Of a DNA stretch of 64,000 nucleotides, positions 34,621 through 44,625 are shown one piece after another. Within the stretch, counting starts at the first letter, position 1, and each line of letters opens with the position of its first letter. The translations under genes were made by a program, and so were the position numbers. Under the pieces are notes generated by a model that was not told where the DNA came from, did not search any database, and saw nothing but the letters and a program-made list of their open reading frames with translations. Source of the stretch: Lentzea alba (GTDB lineage Bacteria; Actinomycetota; Actinomycetes; Mycobacteriales; Pseudonocardiaceae); contig NZ_JAAMPJ010000001.1 of the NCBI RefSeq assembly GCF_011067745.1, positions 916,829 through 980,828 of the forward strand, given 5' to 3'.

Positions 34621-34800
34621 CTAGTCGGATTGACCCGATGGTGCGAACTTGCCGGCCTTCACCGAGAGCAGGAACGCGGACCACGAGCGGGGCGCGACGG
34701 CAAGGTGGGTGATGGGCGCCTTGCTGTCACGGAGGCCGACTCCACGGCCGACCTCGACGCAGTTCTGGGCGTTCGCGCTGTAGCTGCTTTTGCGCCACAT
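34621..34800 (-). CDS. DUF397 small protein, partner of the XRE regulator
   Basis: A 59-residue DUF397 protein starting MWRKSSYSANAQNCVEV and containing GLRDSKAP and SAFLLSVKAGKF, all family hallmarks. DUF397 proteins are encoded next to XRE/DUF5753 regulators in actinomycetes, often in development-linked or toxin-antitoxin-like pairs related to WhiJ/BldB systems. It starts 13 bp after the XRE gene on the same strand. It is too short for a separate domain call beyond this family. Confidence 0.92.
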   Translation of the reverse strand: MWRKSSYSANAQNCVEVGRGVGLRDSKAPITHLAVAPRSWSAFLLSVKAGKFAPSGQSD

Positions 34801-34813
34801 GACGGGCGCCTCC

Positions 34814-35644
34814 TCAGGTCGCGAGCTTGGTGATCCTCTCTCGTGATTGTTCCGCATCCAACGCAACGCCTTCGAGAGACGCCAGTACTTCGCTGTGCGC
34901 CTTGACGGCGGCTGCTCTCTCGACGATCAGGGTGGAACTCTCGGTGTCCAGGAAGACCGTGGGTTCGTACCTGTCGAACTTCATCAGGTCGAAAGCACCA
35001 CCGAAACCTGCGTGAGCACCAGCATCAGTGGGGACGATCCGCACCTCGATGTACGGCCGCACCAGCATCATCAGCGCGTGGTGCAGTTGTTCCTTGAGCA
35101 CGTCAGACCCGCCGACCGGGAGCACGAGGACTTGCTCGTGGATGTAAAACGTCGACTTGATCCGCTGCCTGAAGATCTCCTGCATCGCCTGTCTCGCAGC
35201 GACCCTTTGCTCGACCTCGTCGCGCGGCGCATTCGCGCTCGCGAGGATGACGGCTCGCGTGTAGTCCGGCACTTGGAGCAGGCCGGGGAACACAAGCGGG
35301 CACCAGCTGATGAACTCCTTGGCCTTCTTCAAGTGCTCGAACCAGGTGCGGGGCAGGATCGGCTGGTGGTCGCCGTGCTGCTGCCACCAATCCTTCATGT
35401 CGGTCTCGCGATAAATCTTGAGCAGGTGATCGCGCTCTTCCGGTGGTGTGCGGCAGAAGCCGAGCAAGATCGCCAGGTCGACCTCTGAGCAGCCACCTTT
35501 GCCGTTCGAGAGGTCGGACAACTTGCCTGGGTCCCAGTCGATCTTCTCGCTGATTTCGCGCGCGGTCATGCCCGTGGCGTTCAGTGCGGCTCGTACCGCA
35601 TCACCGAACTCACGCCCGCGCGCCGTGGAGAAACGCTTTGGCAT
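34814..35644 (-). CDS. XRE-family regulator with DUF5753
   Basis: A 276-residue regulator. The N-terminal Cro/CI-type helix-turn-helix spans about 10-65 (LNATGMTAREISEKIDWDPGKLSDLSNG, shown in part), and the DUF5753 ligand-like domain about 95-275 (LVFPGLLQVPDYTRAV, QVLVLPVGG). It is the standard partner of the downstream DUF397 gene. Paralogues control development or secondary metabolism in streptomycetes. It is divergent from the chitinase, but its promoter lacks the dre boxes at its own proximal end. Confidence 0.92.
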   Translation of the reverse strand: MPKRFSTARGREFGDAVRAALNATGMTAREISEKIDWDPGKLSDLSNGKGGCSEVDLAILLGFCRTPPEERDHLLKIYRETDMKDWWQQHGDHQPILPRTWFEHLKKAKEFISWCPLVFPGLLQVPDYTRAVILASANAPRDEVEQRVAARQAMQEIFRQRIKSTFYIHEQVLVLPVGGSDVLKEQLHHALMMLVRPYIEVRIVPTDAGAHAGFGGAFDLMKFDRYEPTVFLDTESSTLIVERAAAVKAHSEVLASLEGVALDAEQSRERITKLAT

Positions 35645-35809
35645 GGAACGAAGTTAGGGCCGACCGTCCTCTTTGTGCAGTCACCGCGCCAAAACTCAAC
35701 CCGAAGGGCTGTCGTCTCGGAACCCCTCCAATGGTTAACCAAGTAGACCGAAACTGGACAACCTGCGTCTTGGAACCGTTTTCGGACTGCTCCGTTCGAG
35801 TGACGGCAG

Positions 35810-35821
35810 AGGTCTAGACCT
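35810..35821. promoter_or_regulatory. DasR-type operator 1 of the chitinase gene
   Basis: AGGTCTAGACCT is a perfect 12-bp palindrome sharing the GGTCTAGACC core with the site upstream of the LPMO. It lies 59 bp upstream of the chitinase ATG. Confidence 0.75.
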
Positions 35822-35832
35822 TGACCTTCGAG

Positions 35833-35844
35833 TGGTCTAAACCA
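35833..35844. promoter_or_regulatory. DasR-type operator 2 of the chitinase gene
   Basis: TGGTCTAAACCA, flanked to give GTGGTCTAAACCAC, is a dre-like site with one central mismatch, centred 23 bp after the first. The tandem layout resembles the direct repeats of Streptomyces chitinase promoters. Confidence 0.75.
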
Positions 35845-35879
35845 CATCGTTCCCCCAACCCCTGCGACTGAGGAGACCG

Positions 35880-37496
<1,617 letters not shown>

Positions 37497-37514
37497 TTCC
37501 TCACAACGCCGGGA

Positions 37515-37544
37515 GGGGAGCTGGGTCGACCCAGCTCCCCTTTT
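37515..37544. terminator. Rho-independent terminator of the chitinase gene
   Basis: GGGGAGCTGGGTC and GACCCAGCTCCCC are perfect complements, directly followed by TTTT at 37541. It begins 18 bp after the chitinase stop. Confidence 0.92.
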
Positions 37545-37556
37545 GTTCGCCCGAAA

Positions 37557-38660
37557 TCAGCAGAAGACCTCGGTGAGGAGCTTGTTGAAGGCGTCACCGG
37601 GGTTGCCGGGGGTCGGCGAGCTGGTGGCGCTGAGCTCGAACCGCTTCTTGGTGTCCGGCGTGGTCAGCAGCTGCGACGAGTAACCGGGGATGCCGCCGCC
37701 GTGGCCCCACACCTTGGTGCCGCACGGCAGGGTCTCGACCGACAGGCCGAGGCCGTAGTCCGGGCTGACCGCGGTGGTCTTGCTGATCTCCTGCTGCTGC
37801 GCGGGCTTGAGCAGTTTGCCCGCGGCCAGCGCCGTGACGAACGTGTCCAGGTCGCGGGTCGTCGAGATCATCTCACCGGCGGCCCAGGCGACCGACGGGT
37901 TGAGCCGGGTGATGTCGGACGGCTGGCCGTTCACCACCCAGTAGCCGTGCGCGTGCGGGCCCTTGATGTTGGGGTTGTCGCCGGGCACCTCGGTGTCGTT
38001 GAGGCGCAACGGCTTCAGGATCCGCTGCTCGACGGCCTTCTCGTACGGCTTGCCGGTCAGCTTCTCCACCAGCAGGCCCGCTACGACGTAGTTGGTGTTG
38101 GAGTAGCTCCACTTGGTGCCGGGGTCGAAGTCCAGCGGCTTGCTCGTGGACAGCGCGAGGAGCTCCTGCGGTGACCAGTGCTTGTACCGGATCTTCTCGA
38201 ACTCGTCCGGGCTCAGCGGCAACGCGTCGGTGTAGTTGTAGAGGCCGCTGGTGTGCTGCAGGACCTGGCGGACGGTGATGCGGCCGTCGATCAGGCCGGG
38301 CAGGTAGCGGACGACCGGTGCGTCCAGGTCGACCTTGCCCTCGCCCGCGAGCTGCAGCAACACCGTCGACACGAACGTCTTGGTGATGCTGCCGATGCGG
38401 AATCTGCCGTCGAGCGGCACCGGCTGGTTGCTGTTCAGTTCTGCCTTGCCGGAACGGGCGGTGAAACGCTGCCGCCCGTCCGTCACTCGGGCCTGCACGC
38501 CGAGCGCTCCCCCGCTTTGCGTGATCTGGTCCAGAGCCTGCTGGACTACCTTGCGGTCGACGCTCGAGTCGACGGCCGGCGTGTCGGCCGTCGCGACGCC
38601 CGCGGTGGTCAGCGCCAGCAGGCTGGCTGCGGTGACTGTGGCTACCAATCGAATCCCCAT
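37557..38660 (-). CDS. Secreted serine DD-peptidase/beta-lactamase-fold protein A
   Basis: A 367-residue secreted protein of the class C beta-lactamase/R61 DD-peptidase family. A signal peptide (about 1-25) is followed by the catalytic tetrad GSITK (Ser91, Lys94), the YSN motif (Tyr186-Asn188) and HGGG (near 316) in place of KTG. It probably acts on D-Ala-D-Ala peptides or related esters. It ends with a Cys (EVFC) that could pair with the Cys in LPCGTKVWGHGGG. The next gene upstream on the same strand is a tandem paralogue. Confidence 0.9.
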   Translation of the reverse strand: MGIRLVATVTAASLLALTTAGVATADTPAVDSSVDRKVVQQALDQITQSGGALGVQARVTDGRQRFTARSGKAELNSNQPVPLDGRFRIGSITKTFVSTVLLQLAGEGKVDLDAPVVRYLPGLIDGRITVRQVLQHTSGLYNYTDALPLSPDEFEKIRYKHWSPQELLALSTSKPLDFDPGTKWSYSNTNYVVAGLLVEKLTGKPYEKAVEQRILKPLRLNDTEVPGDNPNIKGPHAHGYWVVNGQPSDITRLNPSVAWAAGEMISTTRDLDTFVTALAAGKLLKPAQQQEISKTTAVSPDYGLGLSVETLPCGTKVWGHGGGIPGYSSQLLTTPDTKKRFELSATSSPTPGNPGDAFNKLLTEVFC

Positions 38661-38741
38661 GCCTCACACCTTGTCGCGGCGCGGGGTTCGCCGCATCCTC
38701 CTTGAGGCTTACTGATGCCCTAGGGGTTGCCCTTGGGCCGT

Positions 38742-39821
38742 TCAGCAGAAGATCTCTTCGAGCAGCCCGAAGTAGCCCGGTGAGGGATCACCGGTGCCCA
38801 GGCCCGCGGTGGCGGACATCTCCACTCGACGCTGGAGGTCCGGTGTGTAGAACGCGTAGCTGCCGAACCCGGGAACGGCGCCGGTGTGGCCGATGATCGT
38901 GGTGCCGCACGGGGCTTTCTGGATGAACAGGCCGAGGCCGTATTCGGGGCTGACCGGCGTGGTCTTCATCAGTTCGGTCTGCTGCGCGGGTTTGAGAAGT
39001 TTGCCGCTGAGCAGCGCCGCGTAGAAGGTGTCGAGGTCCTTGGTCGTCGTGATGATGTCGCCGACGGCCCAGAAGACCGACGGGTTCCAGCGGGTGGTGT
39101 CGGTCGGTTCGCCGTTCACCAGGCCGTACGAGTGGGCGTGCGGGCCGTGGATGTTCGGGTTGTCGCCGGGCGGCGTGGTGTCGTTGAGGTGCAACGGCTT
39201 CAGGATCCGCTGCTGGACCGTGCGCTCGTAGGACTGCTTGGTGATCTTCTCGATCAGCTGGCCGAGGATGACGAACCCGGTGTTGTTGTACTCCCACTTC
39301 GTGCCGGGTTCGAACTGCAGCGGCCTGCTCGTCGAGATCGCGATGAGCTCCGCGGGCGTCCACTGTTTGAACCGGATCGGCTCGAACTCCTGCGGCTGGA
39401 ACCCGATGGCGTTCGTGTAGTTGTACAGGCCGCTGGTGTGCTGCAGCAGCTGGCGTACGGTGATCCGGGCGTCGACCAGGCCCGGCAGGTAGCGGACGAC
39501 CGGTGCGTCCAGCTCGACCTTCCCCTCGCCGGCGAGCTGGAGCACGACCGTCGCGGTGAAGGTCTTGGTGATGCTGCCCGCGCGGAACCGGCCGCTGCGC
39601 GGAACCGGGCGGGTGCTTCCCAGTTCGGCGGTGCCGGACCGGGCGGTGAAGCTGTCGCGGCCTTCGGTGACGCGGATCTGCGCGCCCTGGGCCGCCGTGC
39701 TGGTGATCTGGTCGAGGGCCTGCTGGACGATCTTGCGGTCGATCTGCTGGTCGTCGGCGACTGCAGTGCCGGTGAACAGCAGGCTGAATGCGGCAACAGT
39801 TGCCAGTAAGCGTGTCCCCAT
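38742..39821 (-). CDS. Secreted serine DD-peptidase/beta-lactamase-fold protein B
   Basis: A 359-residue paralogue of the downstream gene, alike along its whole length (for example TFTATVVLQLAGEGKVELD against TFVSTVLLQLAGEGKVDLD). GSITK is retained, but the YSN motif reads YNN and HGGG reads HTGA, so the active sites have diverged. The signal peptide is about 1-20. ATG 39821 is preferred over ATG 39833. It starts 16 bp after the M14 carboxypeptidase stop. The pair arose by tandem duplication. Confidence 0.9.
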   Translation of the reverse strand: MGTRLLATVAAFSLLFTGTAVADDQQIDRKIVQQALDQITSTAAQGAQIRVTEGRDSFTARSGTAELGSTRPVPRSGRFRAGSITKTFTATVVLQLAGEGKVELDAPVVRYLPGLVDARITVRQLLQHTSGLYNYTNAIGFQPQEFEPIRFKQWTPAELIAISTSRPLQFEPGTKWEYNNTGFVILGQLIEKITKQSYERTVQQRILKPLHLNDTTPPGDNPNIHGPHAHSYGLVNGEPTDTTRWNPSVFWAVGDIITTTKDLDTFYAALLSGKLLKPAQQTELMKTTPVSPEYGLGLFIQKAPCGTTIIGHTGAVPGFGSYAFYTPDLQRRVEMSATAGLGTGDPSPGYFGLLEEIFC

Positions 39822-39837
39822 GGCATCCAACATGCCG

Positions 39838-41115
39838 TCAATAGGGCTTGCGCGCCGCTTTCATGGCCGAAACGAGCATGGAACGCACTTTCGGCCAATG
39901 CACCTCCTCCTGGCAGGAGAACGCCGGGAGGAAGCCGCCGCACGCGCCCGACGAAGCGCCGATCTCCCACACGAAGCTCGGCACGCCCAGGTCGTCGTAC
40001 ACCCAGTCATCCGTTGCGCCGGAAGCGTTGTAGAGCAGCTCACCGGGCTGCCCGGCGCGGAAACCCGACAGCGCGGCCATGTCCTGAGCCATCTTGCGCA
40101 GCGCGGCGTCGTTGCCGGTCTTCTGGGTGCTCCAGCCCCACGGGAAGAGCACGTAGTTCCCGTAGCTGTGCATGGAGATCACGGCGCCGGTGGTGTCCGC
40201 GGTGGCCGCGGCGGTGTCGCCGGGCGCGCGGGTGTCGCGGTAGAGCTTGCGCCACAACGACTCCAGGGCCTGGGTTTCGACCTCGGAGTCGGCGCGCGGG
40301 CCGCGGTAGGTGTCGCTGCACTTGTTGGTGGACGAGCCGACCTCGCCCCAGTGCGAGCCTGCGTTGCGGTTGAGGTCGACGCCGCGCGGGCCGGAGCCGC
40401 AGGTGCCGTTGGCGTTCTTGCGGTGCAGGACCGGGGAGTCGCCGCCGGACTCGACGATCTCGACGCCGTCGGGATTGGCGATCGGGACCACCCACACCTC
40501 GACGTCGCCGAGCAGGGCGGTGAGGTCCGAGCCGACCAGGTCGTCGACGAACCGCCACGCCATGTCGCCGGTGGTGATTTCGCGGGCGTGGAGCTGGCCC
40601 ATCACAAACAGGCGCGGCTTCGGCGCGGTGGGCGTCAATGCACAGTCACCTGGGCTTTTCCGGGTGATGCAGATGGCTTTCAGGTCGTATCCGCCGCTGC
40701 CCTGAGTCTTGCGCCAGGAGTCGCCGTAGTCGACGACAGTCGCGAGATCGGGGTGGGCTCGGGCGACTTCGTCGAGATGGGCGAGATGGGCGGTAATAGT
40801 GCGATATCCGCCGTAGTAAGTCGTGTCCGCGAGCGAGCGCGGCGCCCATTGAGACGGAGGCATCACTGTCTCAATTGACGACCCGAAACCGTCGGAACGG
40901 AGCTCGTCGGCGGTGCGCGAATCGCCCATCACGAACAGGTCTGCGCCGTCGCGCTGCTCCAGGACGTCGTAGCCGAGGCCGAGCAGCCGTTGCGCGGAAT
41001 CACCCATTGGTGCGGCCACACGCAGCACATACGTCGCTTGTGGGCCCTCCGCCGGCGCTGGTGAGGGGCTGAGCAGAAGAGCCAGGCAGGCGAGCAGGGC
41101 GACGGCGGTCCGCAT
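39838..41115 (-). CDS. Secreted M14 zinc carboxypeptidase
   Basis: A 425-residue secreted metallocarboxypeptidase. A signal peptide (about 1-22) and a small prodomain (about 25-90) precede the M14 domain. Zinc ligands are His176 and Glu179 (QLHAREITTGD) and His316 (ISMHSYGNY). The substrate-binding pair is in GVDLNRNAGSHW and the catalytic Glu in FVWEIGAS near the C-terminus. The start at MRTAVALL is taken because it begins the signal peptide; the frame is open upstream. It leads a three-gene minus-strand run with the two DD-peptidase paralogues. Confidence 0.92.
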   Translation of the reverse strand: MRTAVALLACLALLLSPSPAPAEGPQATYVLRVAAPMGDSAQRLLGLGYDVLEQRDGADLFVMGDSRTADELRSDGFGSSIETVMPPSQWAPRSLADTTYYGGYRTITAHLAHLDEVARAHPDLATVVDYGDSWRKTQGSGGYDLKAICITRKSPGDCALTPTAPKPRLFVMGQLHAREITTGDMAWRFVDDLVGSDLTALLGDVEVWVVPIANPDGVEIVESGGDSPVLHRKNANGTCGSGPRGVDLNRNAGSHWGEVGSSTNKCSDTYRGPRADSEVETQALESLWRKLYRDTRAPGDTAAATADTTGAVISMHSYGNYVLFPWGWSTQKTGNDAALRKMAQDMAALSGFRAGQPGELLYNASGATDDWVYDDLGVPSFVWEIGASSGACGGFLPAFSCQEEVHWPKVRSMLVSAMKAARKPY

Positions 41116-41298
41116 GATCAACGATGATCGACCGTTCGGCGCAGTCCCGCCAGTCCGTTCGACCGACCGGATGATTACCGTCCGGTGCTTGGGATCCGGA
41201 AACCGGCCACTTGGCGCGTTGTGACGAAAATCAATAGGCTTTCTCTCGGAATCACACCAGCTATTCTGAGCCTTGGGAAGAGAACGGGAGCGCAAGCC

Positions 41299-41412
41299 AT
41301 GGATCATCTCTACAACGACAACGTCGCCGAGATCTCCCACTTCCCCTGGCGCGGTTCTCTCACAGATGACGACGAGGGGCTCGAGCCGACCATCGTCCGC
41401 AGCATGGACTGA
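41299..41412 (+). CDS. 37-residue acidic peptide, unknown
   Basis: A small gene starting MDHLYNDNVAEISHF with GGGAG nine bases before the ATG, encoding 37 residues rich in Asp/Glu (LTDDDEGLEP) and ending RSMD. It lacks Cys and a signal peptide. It ends 19 bp before the alpha/beta hydrolase start, so both are probably one transcript. The upstream 70 bp is AT-richer and includes a possible -10 TATTCT (41262-41267). I do not recognise a family. A RiPP precursor, a leader peptide or a small protein partner of the hydrolase are all possible. Confidence 0.5.
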   Translation: MDHLYNDNVAEISHFPWRGSLTDDDEGLEPTIVRSMD

Positions 41413-41431
41413 CAAAACTCGGGGGTTCCTC

Positions 41432-42196
41432 ATGACCGGCCTGTCCACCGCAGTCAAGGGCACCGGCCCGGCTCTGCTGCTCGTGCACGGCGCGGGCGGC
41501 AGCATCCAGGCCAACTACGGCCCGGTCCTGGGAACCCTCCTGCAGAACTTCACCGTCATCGCACCGGATCTGCCGGGGTCGGGCGGCTCACCGACGGCTC
41601 CCGGCCCGCTCGATCTGGACGAGCTCGCGGACGACCTCGTGGCCGTCGCGGTCAAGGCCGGGCACGAGTCGTTCTTCGTCTCCGGCTACTCGATGGGCTG
41701 CGCGGTCGCCGTCACCATCGCCGTGCGGCATCCCGAACGGGTGCGCGGACTGGTGTTGAGCGCGGCGTTCGCGAAGGCCGACGCGGCGACCAAGGTGAAG
41801 ATCGACCAGTGGAAGTCGTTGCTGAACGGGTCCCGCGAGGTGCTGTCGCGGTTCATCCTCTCGGCGATGTGCAGCAAGGAGTACCTGGCCAAGCTGACGC
41901 CCGCGCAGGCCGAGGGCTTCGCTGAACTGATCGGCGCGAGCGTGCCGGCCGGGACGCCCGCACACGTCGACCTGATCCTGAGGATCGACCTGACCGACGT
42001 GTTGCCGCAGGTCTCACAGCCGACGCTGGTGATCGGCGCGTCCGGTGACCAGCTGATGTCGCCCGACCTGGCCAAGCAGGTCTCGGACCTCATCCCGGGG
42101 TCCAAGTACACCGACCTCGCGTGCGGGCACGCGATCGCGCTGGAGTCCGCGGTGCCGTGGGCGCGGCTGATCACGGACTACCTCACCTCGATGTAA
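41432..42196 (+). CDS. Alpha/beta hydrolase
   Basis: A 254-residue soluble hydrolase of about the usual single-domain length. The oxyanion segment LLVHGAGGS (near 17), the nucleophile Ser in VSGYSMGCA (near 90) and a C-terminal His in LACGHAIALE (near 231) form the expected triad with an Asp near 202 (ASGDQLMSPD). The substrate is unknown. It follows the 37-residue peptide gene and precedes a cluster of palindromic repeats. Confidence 0.9.
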   Translation: MTGLSTAVKGTGPALLLVHGAGGSIQANYGPVLGTLLQNFTVIAPDLPGSGGSPTAPGPLDLDELADDLVAVAVKAGHESFFVSGYSMGCAVAVTIAVRHPERVRGLVLSAAFAKADAATKVKIDQWKSLLNGSREVLSRFILSAMCSKEYLAKLTPAQAEGFAELIGASVPAGTPAHVDLILRIDLTDVLPQVSQPTLVIGASGDQLMSPDLAKQVSDLIPGSKYTDLACGHAIALESAVPWARLITDYLTSM

Positions 42197-42199
42197 TCC

Positions 42200-42294
42200 T
42201 GCGCACCGTGCACGTTTGCCATGAAGGTGCCCCTCATGCACCTGGGGTCCATGAGGGGCACCTTCATGGCATTCGTGCGCACCGTGCAAGTTTG
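42200..42294. repeat. Direct repeat bracketing a 21-bp perfect inverted repeat
   Basis: TGCGCACCGTGCACGTTTG (42200-42218) and TGCGCACCGTGCAAGTTTG (42276-42294) are direct repeats with one mismatch. Between them lies a perfect 21-bp inverted repeat, from GCCATGAAGG... at 42218-42238 to ...CCTTCATGGC at 42250-42270, with an 11-nt loop. The direct repeats resemble target-site-like ends, but no transposase is near. Confidence 0.85.
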
Positions 42295-42295
42295 G

Positions 42296-42347
42296 GATGA
42301 AGGCGCCCTTCATCAACCCCAGGTTCATGAAGGAGCCCTTCATCAAC
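42296..42347. repeat. Two tandem ATGAAGG-CCTTCAT palindromes
   Basis: GATGAAGGCGCCCTTCATC (42296-42314) and ATGAAGGAGCCCTTCAT (42327-42343) are palindromes with a 3-nt centre. Both are followed by AAC, giving a 30-bp direct repeat period. They share the ATGAAGG arm with the larger inverted repeat just upstream. They fill the space between two convergent genes and could act as a bidirectional terminator or mRNA end-protecting hairpins. Confidence 0.8.
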
Positions 42348-42348
42348 G

Positions 42349-44514
42349 TCATGTCGCCGTGCGGAGGCGGTGGGCCAACGCCGTGTGGCGGCGGCCCGCC
42401 CCCACGGTTCGCACGGCCTGGCCGATGGCTCGCTTCGAGCCCACCAGCACGACGAGCTTCTTCGCGCGCGTGACGGCGGTGTAGAGCAGGTTGCGTTGCA
42501 GCATCATCCACGCGCTGGTCGTGATCGGGATGACCACGCACGGGTACTCGCTGCCCTGTGACCGGTGGATGGTCATGGCGTAGGCGTGGCTGAGCTCGTC
42601 GAGTTCCGAGAACTCGTAGTCGACCTCTTCGTCCTCGTCGGTGCGGATCGTCAGCTTCTGCTCGACCGGGTCCAACGCGATGACCACGCCCAGGGTGCCG
42701 TTGAAGACGCCGTTCTTGCCCTTGTCGTAGTTGTTGCGGATCTGCGTGACCTTGTCGCCGAGCTTGAACACCCTGCCGCCGAACCGTTTCTCGGGCAGGT
42801 TGTCGCGCGACGGCGTGAGTGCTTCCTGGAGCACGGTGTTCAGAGCGCCCGCGCCCGCCGGGCCGCGGTGCATCGGCGCGAGGACCTGGATGTCCTTGCG
42901 CGGGTCGAGCCGGAACTTGCGCGGGATGCGGTTCGCCACGACGTCGACGGTCATCGTCGCCGCTTCCTCGGCTTCGTCCGTGCTGAACAGGAAGAAGTCC
43001 GGAAGTCCTTGCACCAACGGGTAATCGCCGCTGTTGATGCGGTGGGCGTTCGTGACGACGCCGGACTCCTGGGCCTGGCGGAAGATGTGCGTGAGACGGA
43101 CGTTCGGGATCGGGCTTCCCTGCGCCAGCACGTCTCTGAGCACCTCGCCCGCGCCGACCGACGGCAGCTGGTCGACGTCGCCGACGAGCAACAGGTGGGC
43201 GCCGGGCGGCACCGCCTTCACGAGTTTGTTGGCCAGCAACAGGTCCAGCATCGAGGCCTCGTCCACCACGACCAGGTCCGCGTCGAGCGGGTGGTCGCGG
43301 TCGTACGCCGCGTCGCCGCCGGGTTTCAACTCCAGCAGGCGGTGCACGGTGCGGGCCTCGTGGCCGGTCAGCTCGGTGAGGCGCTTGGCGGCCCGGCCGG
43401 TCGGCGCGGCCAGCACGATCTTGGCGCGTTTCGCCTGGGCCAGCCGGACGATCGAGCGGACGGTGAAGCTCTTGCCGCAGCCCGGTCCGCCGGTGAGCAC
43501 CGCGACCTTCTGGGTCAGCGCGAGCTTGACGGCCGCCGCCTGGTGCTCTTCGAGGTCGGTGCCGAGCCAAGCGAACGCCTTGTCCCAGTTGACGTCCCGG
43601 AAGCTCGGCATGCGGTCGTGCTCGCTGTGCAGGAGGCGTTTGAGCTGCGCGGCCATCGAGATCTCCGCGCGGTGGAACGGGATCAGGTAGATGGCGATCT
43701 CGTCGTCCGGGAGCTCCTCGCGGACCACTCCTTCCTCGTCGACGAGCTCGGCGAGGCAGTCGATGACGAGGCCGGTGTCGACCTGGAGGATCTTGATGGC
43801 GTCCGCGATGAGGGCCTGTTCGGGCAGGTAGCAGTTGCCGTCGGTGGTGGCCTCGGACAGCGTGAACTGCAGGCCGGCCTTGACGCGTTGCGGGCTGTCG
43901 TGCGGGATGCCGACGGCCTTCGCGATCACGTCGGCGGTCTTGAAGCCGATCCCCCACACGTCGCTGGCCAGCCGGTACGGCTCTTCCCGGACGACCTCGA
44001 TGGCCTTGTCGCCGTACTGCTTGTAGACGCGGACGGCGAGTGACGTCGACACGCCGACGCCCTGCAGGAAGACCATGACCTCCTTGATGGCCTTCTGCTC
44101 CTCCCAGGCGTCCGCGATGAGCTTGGTGCGCTTGGGGCCGAGCTTCGGGACCTCGATCAGGCGTTCCGGTGAGTGCTCGATGACGTCCAGCGCGTCGACG
44201 CCGAAGTGCGTGACGATCTTGTCCGCGAGCACCGGGCCGATGCCCTTGATCAGGCCGGACCCCAGGTAGCGGCGGATGCCCTGGATCGTCGCGGGCAGGA
44301 TCGTCGTGTAGTCGTCGACGTGGAACTGCTTGCCGTACTGCGGGTGCGAGCCCCAGGTGCCGCGCATCCGGATCGACTCGCCCGGCTGCGCGCCGAGCAA
44401 CGCGCCGACGACCGTGACGAGGTCGCCGCGGCCGGTGTCAACCTTCGCGACGGTGTAGCCGTTGTCCTCATTGGCGTAGGTGATCCTTTCCAGGACCGCT
44501 TCGAGGACGTTCAT
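42349..44514 (-). CDS. recD2: RecD2-type ATP-dependent helicase
   Basis: A 721-residue superfamily 1B 5'-3' DNA helicase. The RecD2-specific N-terminus (about 1-190) includes helix-hairpin-helix segments (GLIKGIGPVLADKI, LIEVPKLGPKRTKLI). The helicase core has Walker A TGGPGCGKSFT (near 345), VVVDEASML as motif II, and the C-terminal YAMTIHRSQGSEYP and YTAVTRAKKLV. RecD2 works apart from RecBC and helps genome stability. It lies alone, with the palindromic repeat cluster at its 3' end. Confidence 0.96.
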   Translation of the reverse strand: MNVLEAVLERITYANEDNGYTVAKVDTGRGDLVTVVGALLGAQPGESIRMRGTWGSHPQYGKQFHVDDYTTILPATIQGIRRYLGSGLIKGIGPVLADKIVTHFGVDALDVIEHSPERLIEVPKLGPKRTKLIADAWEEQKAIKEVMVFLQGVGVSTSLAVRVYKQYGDKAIEVVREEPYRLASDVWGIGFKTADVIAKAVGIPHDSPQRVKAGLQFTLSEATTDGNCYLPEQALIADAIKILQVDTGLVIDCLAELVDEEGVVREELPDDEIAIYLIPFHRAEISMAAQLKRLLHSEHDRMPSFRDVNWDKAFAWLGTDLEEHQAAAVKLALTQKVAVLTGGPGCGKSFTVRSIVRLAQAKRAKIVLAAPTGRAAKRLTELTGHEARTVHRLLELKPGGDAAYDRDHPLDADLVVVDEASMLDLLLANKLVKAVPPGAHLLLVGDVDQLPSVGAGEVLRDVLAQGSPIPNVRLTHIFRQAQESGVVTNAHRINSGDYPLVQGLPDFFLFSTDEAEEAATMTVDVVANRIPRKFRLDPRKDIQVLAPMHRGPAGAGALNTVLQEALTPSRDNLPEKRFGGRVFKLGDKVTQIRNNYDKGKNGVFNGTLGVVIALDPVEQKLTIRTDEDEEVDYEFSELDELSHAYAMTIHRSQGSEYPCVVIPITTSAWMMLQRNLLYTAVTRAKKLVVLVGSKRAIGQAVRTVGAGRRHTALAHRLRTAT

Positions 44515-44625
44515 GACTGGAACTTACAGGGGCGGCACATGTTCGGGGCCAAATCAAATTCTTCTGCACACGATCTTCACAACTTGTCCCGGCGTCCTCC
44601 ACGACATGCCCATAAAGTCGCCGCC

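Noticed and set aside
34621..35644. Small DUF397 gene considered as a RiPP precursor
   Set aside because: The sequence has all DUF397 hallmarks and the standard XRE/DUF5753 partner, so it is a regulatory pair.
42200..42347. Repeats considered as a CRISPR array
   Set aside because: Units differ in length, are palindromic over most of their length, have no regular spacers, and no cas gene is near.
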